Assembly: GCF_019192735.1 (NCBI RefSeq)
Contig: NZ_JAHTKP010000040.1
Coordinates: 1 to 64,000 of the forward strand
Length of the DNA: 64,000 nt
Source: Kitasatospora aureofaciens
GTDB lineage: Bacteria; Actinomycetota; Actinomycetes; Streptomycetales; Streptomycetaceae
Direction of reading: 5' to 3'
This document shows positions 59,066 through 64,000 of the stretch, piece by piece. The translations under genes were made by a program, and so were the position numbers. Numbering within the stretch: position 1 is the stretch's first letter; the number at the start of each line of letters is the position of its first letter. The notes beneath the pieces are model-generated. The model had not been told where the DNA came from and did not search any database. It saw only the letters and a list, made by a program, of their open reading frames with translations.

Positions 59066-60881
59066 GCCGAGCCCCGAGCAGCCGCGCCGCCGCCGTGGCC
59101 TGCAGACGCTTCGCAACCAGGCCGCTGCCGTGCCGAGGGCCTGGCTCCCCGGCGCGATCGGCTACGCCTGTCTGCTGATCGGACTGGTGGACATCGCCAG
59201 CGCGGTGTTCCCCAAGCTCCGGCACAGCAAGATGCACAGCTTCGCCGGGCAGCTGCCGGGCGGGACGACCAGCCTGGCCGCGGTCGGGACGATGATGATC
59301 GGCATCCTGCTGGTGCTGCTCGCGCACGCGCTGCGCCGGCGCAAGCGGCGGGCCTGGCGGGCGGTCTGCGTCCTGCTGCCGGTCGGCGCGGCGCTGCACA
59401 TCGTGCGCTGGCACCAGATCGGCCCGGCCGTGGTGTCGCTGGTGGTCTTCGCCGTGATGCTGGTGCACCAGCGCGAGTTCTACGCCAAGGCCGACCCGCG
59501 CACCCGCTGGCGCGCGCTGGTCAACCTGATCGCCATGGGCACCGTCAGCGGCCTGCTCGGCCTGCTGATCGTGAGCACCCGGACCAAGTACGAGATCGGC
59601 CACCCGGCCCTGTTCGAGCGCCTCCAGCACGTCGCGTACGGGCTGTTCGGCTTCGAGGGCCCGATCCGCTACAACAACGAGCGGATGTCCGACCTGGTCG
59701 CCTACCTGCTCGGCGGGCTCGGTCTGCTGACCGCCTTCACCACCGCCTACCTGGCGCTGCGCCCGGGCAAGCCGAAGCCCGAGCTCACCCCGGAGGACGA
59801 GGAGAAGGTCCGCGGGCTGCTCGACCGGCACGGCGAGCGTGACTCGCTCGGCTACTTCGCGCTGCGCCGCGACAAGAGCGTGCTGTTCTCGCCCACCGGC
59901 AAGGCCGCCATCTCCTACCGGGTGGTCTCCGGCGTGATGCTCGCCTCCGGCGACCCGGTCGGCGACGTCGAGGCCTGGCCGGGCGCGATCAAGGTGTTCA
60001 TGGCCGAGGCCCGCGAGCACGCCTGGGTGCCCGCCGTGATGGGCTGCAGCGAGGTCGGCGGCGAGGTCTGGACCCGCGAGGCGGGCCTGGACGCGCTGGA
60101 GCTGGGCGACGAGGCGATCGTCGACACCAGCACCTTCTCGCTCGCCGGCCGGGCCATGCGCAACGTCCGCCAGATGGTCAAGCGGATCGAGCGCAACGGC
60201 TACTCCTGCAAGGTCCGCCGGGTCTCCGAGCTGACCGTCGAGGAGAAGTACCGGATCGCCGAGGCCGCCGCCGGCTGGCGCGGCACCGACACCGAGCGCG
60301 GCTTCTCGATGGCCCTCGGCCGCTTCGGCGACCCGCTCGACGACAACTGCGTCGTGGTCACCGCCCACAAGGACCCGGAGGAGGGCGAGAGCGGCGACGA
60401 CCTGAAGGCCGTGCTGCACTTCGTGCCCTGGGGGCCGGACGGCATCTCGCTGGAGCTGATGCGCCGCGACCGCGCCGCCGACCCGGGCCTGAACGAGCTG
60501 CTGATCGTCGCCGCCCTCCAGGCCGTGCCCGACCTGGGCGTCCGCCGGGTGTCGCTCAACTTCGCGATGTTCCGCTCGGCGCTGGCCCGCGGCGAGCGGA
60601 TCGGCGCCGGCCCGGTGCTGCGGGCCTGGCGCGGGCTGCTGGTGTTCCTGTCGCGCTGGTTCCAGATCGAGTCGCTGTACAAGTTCAACGCCAAGTTCCA
60701 GCCCGAGTGGGAGCCGCGCTTCCTGGTCTTCCCCAACACCCGGGACCTGCCGCGGATCGGCTTCGCCGCGATGCAGGCCGAGGCCTTCATCACCCTCGGC
60801 ATGCCGCGTTTCGGCCGCAAGCGCCAGCGCGAGGGCCTGATGCCCGCCCCGGCCGCCCACGAGGTCACCGAGGCCGCCTGA
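59043..60881 (+). CDS. MprF-like phosphatidylglycerol lysyltransferase-domain membrane protein
   Basis: A 612-residue protein with about six membrane segments (residues 38-240) followed by a DUF2156 / LPG synthetase C-terminal domain (DRHGERDSLGYFALRRDKSVLFSPTGKAAISYRVVSGVMLASGDPVGD.., ADPGLNELLIVAALQ..VRRVSLNFAMFRS). MprF/LysX enzymes transfer lysine or alanine from tRNA to phosphatidylglycerol to reduce surface charge; no lysyl-tRNA synthetase domain is attached here, so the amino acid is unknown. ATG 59043 has a weak ribosome binding site. Confidence 0.88.
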   Translation: MSVPVSVEPSPEQPRRRRGLQTLRNQAAAVPRAWLPGAIGYACLLIGLVDIASAVFPKLRHSKMHSFAGQLPGGTTSLAAVGTMMIGILLVLLAHALRRRKRRAWRAVCVLLPVGAALHIVRWHQIGPAVVSLVVFAVMLVHQREFYAKADPRTRWRALVNLIAMGTVSGLLGLLIVSTRTKYEIGHPALFERLQHVAYGLFGFEGPIRYNNERMSDLVAYLLGGLGLLTAFTTAYLALRPGKPKPELTPEDEEKVRGLLDRHGERDSLGYFALRRDKSVLFSPTGKAAISYRVVSGVMLASGDPVGDVEAWPGAIKVFMAEAREHAWVPAVMGCSEVGGEVWTREAGLDALELGDEAIVDTSTFSLAGRAMRNVRQMVKRIERNGYSCKVRRVSELTVEEKYRIAEAAAGWRGTDTERGFSMALGRFGDPLDDNCVVVTAHKDPEEGESGDDLKAVLHFVPWGPDGISLELMRRDRAADPGLNELLIVAALQAVPDLGVRRVSLNFAMFRSALARGERIGAGPVLRAWRGLLVFLSRWFQIESLYKFNAKFQPEWEPRFLVFPNTRDLPRIGFAAMQAEAFITLGMPRFGRKRQREGLMPAPAAHEVTEAA

Positions 60882-60899
60882 GGCACCGCCGGACCGTCC

Positions 60900-60933
60900 G
60901 GGGCCCCCGCCGAGGATCCTCGGCGGGGGCCCC
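60900..60933 (+). terminator. Terminator between the MprF-like gene and folP
   Basis: ggggcccccgccgag (60900-60914) and ctcggcgggggcccc (60919-60933) form a 15-bp perfect stem with a gatc loop, followed by 'gttcg'. It starts 19 nt after the stop and ends 17 nt before folP. Confidence 0.85.
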
Positions 60934-60949
60934 GTTCGATAATGAGGGC

Positions 60950-61822
60950 ATGAGCAACTCGCCGTCCTTCTCGCTGCCGGCCGGACTGCCGCGGCTCGAC
61001 CGCTGCGCCGTGATGGGTGTGGTCAACGTCACGCCCGACTCCTTCTCGGACGGCGGGCTGTGGCACGACCCGGCCCGCGCGATCGCGCACGGGCTCGCGC
61101 TCCGGGCCCGGGGCGCGGACCTGGTGGACGTCGGCGGCGAGTCCACCCGGCCCGGCTCGCAGCGGGTGCCCGAGGAGGAGGAGCTGCGCCGGGTGCTGCC
61201 CGTGGTGCGCGAGCTGGCCGAGGCCGGGGTGGTGGTCTCCATCGACACCATGCGTGCCTCCGTCGCCGAGCAGGCGGTGGCGGCCGGCGCCAGGCTCGTC
61301 AACGACGTCTCCGGCGGGCTCGCCGACCCGGCGATGGCCCGGGTGATCGCCGAGACCGGCGCGCCGTTCGTGGTGATGCACTGGCGCGGGCAGTCCGCCG
61401 ACATGGACCGGCTGGCCGTCTACGACGACGTGGTGCGGGACGTCGTCGCCGAGCTGACCGCCCGGGTGGACGCGCTGCTGGCGGCCGGCGTCAAGGAGGA
61501 CCAGCTGATCCTCGACCCGGGGCTGGGCTTCGCCAAGACCGCCGAGCACAACTGGGCGCTGCTCGGCCGGCTGGACGCGCTCACCGCGCTCGGCCGTCCC
61601 GTCCTCGTGGCCGCATCGCGCAAGCGGTTCCTGGGTACGCTGCTGGCCGACCCGGAAACCGGGGAACTGCGCCCGGCCAGGGAGCGCGACGACGCGACCG
61701 CTGCGGTGTCGGTGCTGTCGGCCCGGGCGGGGGCCTGGGCGGTGCGGGTGCACGACGTGTCCGGCACGGCGGATGCCGTCCGGGTGGTAGCGGCCTGGCA
61801 GCAGGCGGCCCGGCAGGGCTAG
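60950..61822 (+). CDS. folP: Dihydropteroate synthase
   Basis: A 290-residue TIM-barrel enzyme joining p-aminobenzoate to hydroxymethyldihydropterin pyrophosphate; the sulfonamide target. Signatures: GVVNVTPDSFSDGG near residue 23, DVGGESTRPGSQRV, VSIDTMRASVAEQAV, NDVSGG, DPGLGFAKTAEHNW and ASRKRFLG. ATG 60950 follows 'aatgaggg'. First gene of folP-SnoaL-folB-folK. Confidence 0.96.
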   Translation: MSNSPSFSLPAGLPRLDRCAVMGVVNVTPDSFSDGGLWHDPARAIAHGLALRARGADLVDVGGESTRPGSQRVPEEEELRRVLPVVRELAEAGVVVSIDTMRASVAEQAVAAGARLVNDVSGGLADPAMARVIAETGAPFVVMHWRGQSADMDRLAVYDDVVRDVVAELTARVDALLAAGVKEDQLILDPGLGFAKTAEHNWALLGRLDALTALGRPVLVAASRKRFLGTLLADPETGELRPARERDDATAAVSVLSARAGAWAVRVHDVSGTADAVRVVAAWQQAARQG

Positions 61823-61835
61823 GACGGGAGGGTCT

Positions 61836-62333
61836 GTGGCAGGTGACGGCAGGGTGAGCGGCGCGGCGGCGGGACGAGCCCGCGAGGCGGACGTGGAGGC
61901 CGTGCTCGCGGCGAACCGGGCGCTCTACGAGGCGCTGGAGCGGGGGGACCTGGAGGCGGTAGAGGACGCCTGGCTGGGGGCCGCGGACGCGGACGACAAG
62001 GGCGGCGTGGTGTGCGTGCACCCGGGCTGGCCGGTGCTGCGCGGGCGGGCCCAGGTGACCCGGTCGTACATGCTGATCATGATGAACACGGAGTACATCC
62101 AGTTCTTCCTGACCGATGTCGAGGCCGAGGTGCACGGAGATGTGGCCCTTGTCACGTGCACCGAGAACATCCTCTCCGGCGGCGAGGCGGAGGAGGAGGG
62201 AGAACTCGGTCCGCTGGTCGGCGGAAAGGTCGTCTCGACGAATCTCTTCCGGCGCACCCCGGCCGGCTGGAAGCTCTGGTCGCACCACGGCTCACCCGTC
62301 CTGACCAGCGGCGACGAGGACGACGACGACTGA
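61836..62333 (+). CDS. SnoaL/NTF2-like family protein
   Basis: A 165-residue cone-shaped NTF2-like protein (VEAVLAANRALYEALERGDLEAVEDAWL.., CVHPGWPVLRGRAQVTRSYMLIMMNTEYIQFFLTDVEAEVHGDVALVTCTENI.., NLFRRTPAGWKLWSHHGSP) with an acidic tail. Present between folP and folB in most streptomycetes; biochemical role unknown. GTG 61836 follows GGGAGG. Confidence 0.85.
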   Translation: MAGDGRVSGAAAGRAREADVEAVLAANRALYEALERGDLEAVEDAWLGAADADDKGGVVCVHPGWPVLRGRAQVTRSYMLIMMNTEYIQFFLTDVEAEVHGDVALVTCTENILSGGEAEEEGELGPLVGGKVVSTNLFRRTPAGWKLWSHHGSPVLTSGDEDDDD

Positions 62334-62568
62334 CCGGGACGGCTCCGGCAATTCGCTGCCGGAGTGTCGTCCGGGAATTTCCGAGTGGTCACCGAACGTT
62401 CACGTCAATCGCCATTCCGGTGTGCGTGGCGACGGTTCGTGCCGGGTAGGACGGTCAGACGTTGTCAGCGCCCGCGGGTAGATTCGAAACGGAGTGGCGG
62501 GCCTGCCGTCCGCCTTCGCCCTGCTCGTCCGTGCCTTTCTTCGGGCGGGGCCCGTCCGACTGGGAGCA

Positions 62569-62940
62569 GTGATTCGTTTGCTGGACCGCGTCACCCTGCG
62601 GGGTCTGCGTGCCCGGGGCCACCACGGCGTCTTCGAGCGCGAGCGCATCGAGGGCCAGACCTTTGTGGTCGACCTCGTGCTGTACCTGGACACCCGCCCC
62701 GCCGCGTCCGGCGACGACCTCACCCGCACGGCGCACTACGGCATCGTGGCCGAGGAGGTCACCGCGATCATCGCCGGGGAGCCGGTCGACCTGATCGAGA
62801 CCCTGGCCCAGCGCATCGCCGACCAGTGCCTGAAGCACGACGCGGTCGAGGAGGTCGAGGTGACCGTGCACAAGCCGGACGCCCCGATCACCGTGCCGTT
62901 CGACGACGTGACCGTGACCATCCACCGGGGGCGCGCATGA
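62569..62940 (+). CDS. folB: Dihydroneopterin aldolase
   Basis: A 123-residue enzyme cleaving dihydroneopterin to hydroxymethyldihydropterin and glycolaldehyde. RARGHHGVFERERIEGQTFVVDLVL, HYGIVAEEV, IETLAQRIADQCL and VTVHKPDAPI are typical, with the catalytic Lys in VHKPDAP. GTG 62569 gives the usual start (conserved DRVTLRGL at residue 5); GGGAG lies 3 nt upstream. folK follows after 40 nt. Confidence 0.93.
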   Translation: MIRLLDRVTLRGLRARGHHGVFERERIEGQTFVVDLVLYLDTRPAASGDDLTRTAHYGIVAEEVTAIIAGEPVDLIETLAQRIADQCLKHDAVEEVEVTVHKPDAPITVPFDDVTVTIHRGRA

Positions 62941-62980
62941 CCGCCGGCGTGTACCCGGTTTCCGATGTAGAGGAATATCG

Positions 62981-63580
62981 ATGAGCACCAGCGACCCGAC
63001 CGCCTCGCCGACCACGTTCGACCTGGAGCGCCGGGTGGACAACGCCGACACGACACTGCACAGCCAGCGCTGTGCCGTGATCGCGCTCGGCAGCAACCTG
63101 GGCAACCGCCTGGACACCCTGCAGGGTGCTGTGGACGCCCTCGCCGACACCCCCGGGCTCCGGATCAAGGCCGTCTCGGCGGTCTACGAGACCGAGGCCG
63201 TCGGCGGCCCCGACGAACAGCCCAACTACTACAACGCGGTCGTGGTGCTGCGCACCTCGCTGCCCCCGCGCGACCTGCTGGAGCGCGGCAACGCGATCGA
63301 GGACGCCTTCGGCCGGATCCGGACCGTCCACTGGGGTCCGCGCACCCTGGACGTCGACATCCTGGCGTACGAGGGCGTCGTCAGCGACGACCCGCAACTG
63401 CTGTTGCCGCATCCGCGCTCGCACGAGCGGGCCTTCGTGCTCGCGCCGTGGCTGGACGCCCAGCCGGAGGCCGAGGTGCCCGGGCACGGGCAGGTCGCCG
63501 CGCTGCTGGAGAAGCTCGGCGGCCCGGACGCGCAGGGCGTCCGGCGGCGGGAGGACATCCGGCTGACGCTGCCGGAGTAG
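62981..63580 (+). CDS. folK: 2-amino-4-hydroxy-6-hydroxymethyldihydropteridine pyrophosphokinase
   Basis: A 199-residue HPPK that activates hydroxymethyldihydropterin with ATP, directly before the folP step. Motifs: AVIALGSNLGNRLDTLQ, YETEAVGGPDEQPNYYNAVVVL, RIRTVHWGPRTLDVDIL (Mg/ATP site) and LPHPRSHERAFVLAPW. About 30 non-conserved N-terminal residues precede the fold. ATG 62981 follows 'agaggaata'. Confidence 0.95.
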   Translation: MSTSDPTASPTTFDLERRVDNADTTLHSQRCAVIALGSNLGNRLDTLQGAVDALADTPGLRIKAVSAVYETEAVGGPDEQPNYYNAVVVLRTSLPPRDLLERGNAIEDAFGRIRTVHWGPRTLDVDILAYEGVVSDDPQLLLPHPRSHERAFVLAPWLDAQPEAEVPGHGQVAALLEKLGGPDAQGVRRREDIRLTLPE

Positions 63581-63769
63581 GCCCCTTCCCCGCCGCGGGC
63601 CGACCGGGTCCGCCGGGGAACTCGGGTGGGGGCCCGGCCGTACGAGTTAGGTGTCCGCCGTCCGCGCGGGTGTCCGCCCGGCCGGGCCCGGTACGGTGGC
63701 TTGGCGCCGTCGCACCGGGCCCCCGGGGCGGCCGGCCGTCTCTGGTACCCCGGGAAGGACCTCGTCCGA

Positions 63770-64000
63770 GTGAAGCTGCTTCGCCTCCGTCTGCTGGTCG
63801 GCATCACCGCCGCTACGACGGCGCTGTCCTGGGCCGGCGCCAAGCTGTGGGCCTCCCTGGACACGCTGCCGGCCGTGCCGGGCGCGGCGCCGGTGGTGCT
63901 GGCCGCGGTGGCGGTGATCCTGCTGGCGACCGCGATCTCGCTGCGGTCCCGGCTGAAGGCGGTGCGCGAGCGGCAGCCCGGCGCGAAGGGGGTCGACCCG
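63770..64000 (+). CDS. DUF3180 family membrane protein, 3' end beyond the window
   Basis: The first 77 residues are seen (VKLLRLRLLVGITAATTALSW..). Two membrane segments (about 8-25 and 41-58) fit the DUF3180 family, which regularly follows folK in streptomycetes. GTG 63770 follows GGGAAGGA. Function unknown; the C-terminus is cut by the window edge. Confidence 0.75.
   Translation, partial: MKLLRLRLLVGITAATTALSWAGAKLWASLDTLPAVPGAAPVVLAAVAVILLATAISLRSRLKAVRERQPGAKGVDP

Noticed and set aside
1..64000. Natural-product biosynthetic gene cluster
   Set aside because: No PKS, NRPS, terpene, lanthipeptide or siderophore synthetase genes are present; the short peptides seen are leaders or membrane peptides.

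Overview
The window is about 64 kb of very GC-rich actinobacterial chromosome. Gene content, gene order and the strong third-position GC bias point to the Streptomycetaceae (Streptomyces or the closely related Kitasatospora). It holds mycothiol synthesis, GlnR, Nur, the WhiG anti-sigma factor RsiG, HtaA-type heme proteins and many GTG starts. It reads as core chromosome: I see no integrase, transposase, CRISPR array, prophage or natural-product cluster.

Layout. (1) 1-151: 3' part of a 5S rRNA and its terminator, i.e. the end of an rrn operon. (2) 182-11505: mycothiol synthase, then a large phosphate block: polyphosphate kinase, a CHAD protein, a NUDIX hydrolase, pstSCAB behind a clear PHO box, and a convergent low-affinity Pit transporter with its DUF47 partner. 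(3) 11866-14647: copper sensor CsoR, small conserved proteins, a lipoprotein and a PAP2 phosphatase. (4) 14830-21891: a cell-wall hydrolase divergent from a five-gene cluster resembling the membrane core of a Gram-positive type IV secretion/conjugation machine (VirB8-, VirB6-, VirB3- and VirB4-like parts), without relaxase or coupling protein. (5) 22104-29536: secreted 5'-nucleotidase, an MprAB-like two-component system, a PDZ-less HtrA-type protease, a LacI regulator and the nitrogen regulator GlnR. (6) 30273-38068: a MoaD/ThiS-like protein, envelope proteins, a cysteine-rich leader peptide ahead of a thiosulfate sulfurtransferase and DUF1416, DsrE-like and FABP-like proteins, the nickel regulator Nur, YgfZ and Dtd. 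(7) 38552-40497: RsiG, asparaginase, dodecin. (8) 40504-47536: heme uptake (hmuTUV, two HtaA proteins) and heme oxygenase, tied together by two DtxR/DmdR-type iron boxes. (9) 47694-56580: inorganic pyrophosphatase, PBP4-type DacB, a zinc metallopeptidase, then tilS-hpt-ftsH-folE. (10) 56607-64000: a ferritin-like protein, an esterase, an MprF-like membrane protein and folP-SnoaL-folB-folK, ending in a truncated DUF3180 gene.

How the parts fit. Phosphate handling (Ppk, CHAD, Pst, Pit, secreted nucleotidase, Ppa) is the main theme of the left part; iron/heme acquisition dominates the centre; folate synthesis (folE, folP, folB, folK) closes the right end. The most interesting points are the orphan secretion-like cluster, an RsiG in which both glutamines of the cyclic-di-GMP signature are replaced, a second HtaA domain lacking the expected heme-pocket histidine, a cysteine-rich leader peptide, an 11-nt repeat array in front of the protease gene, and a terminator-like hairpin with a U tract in the long leader of glnR.
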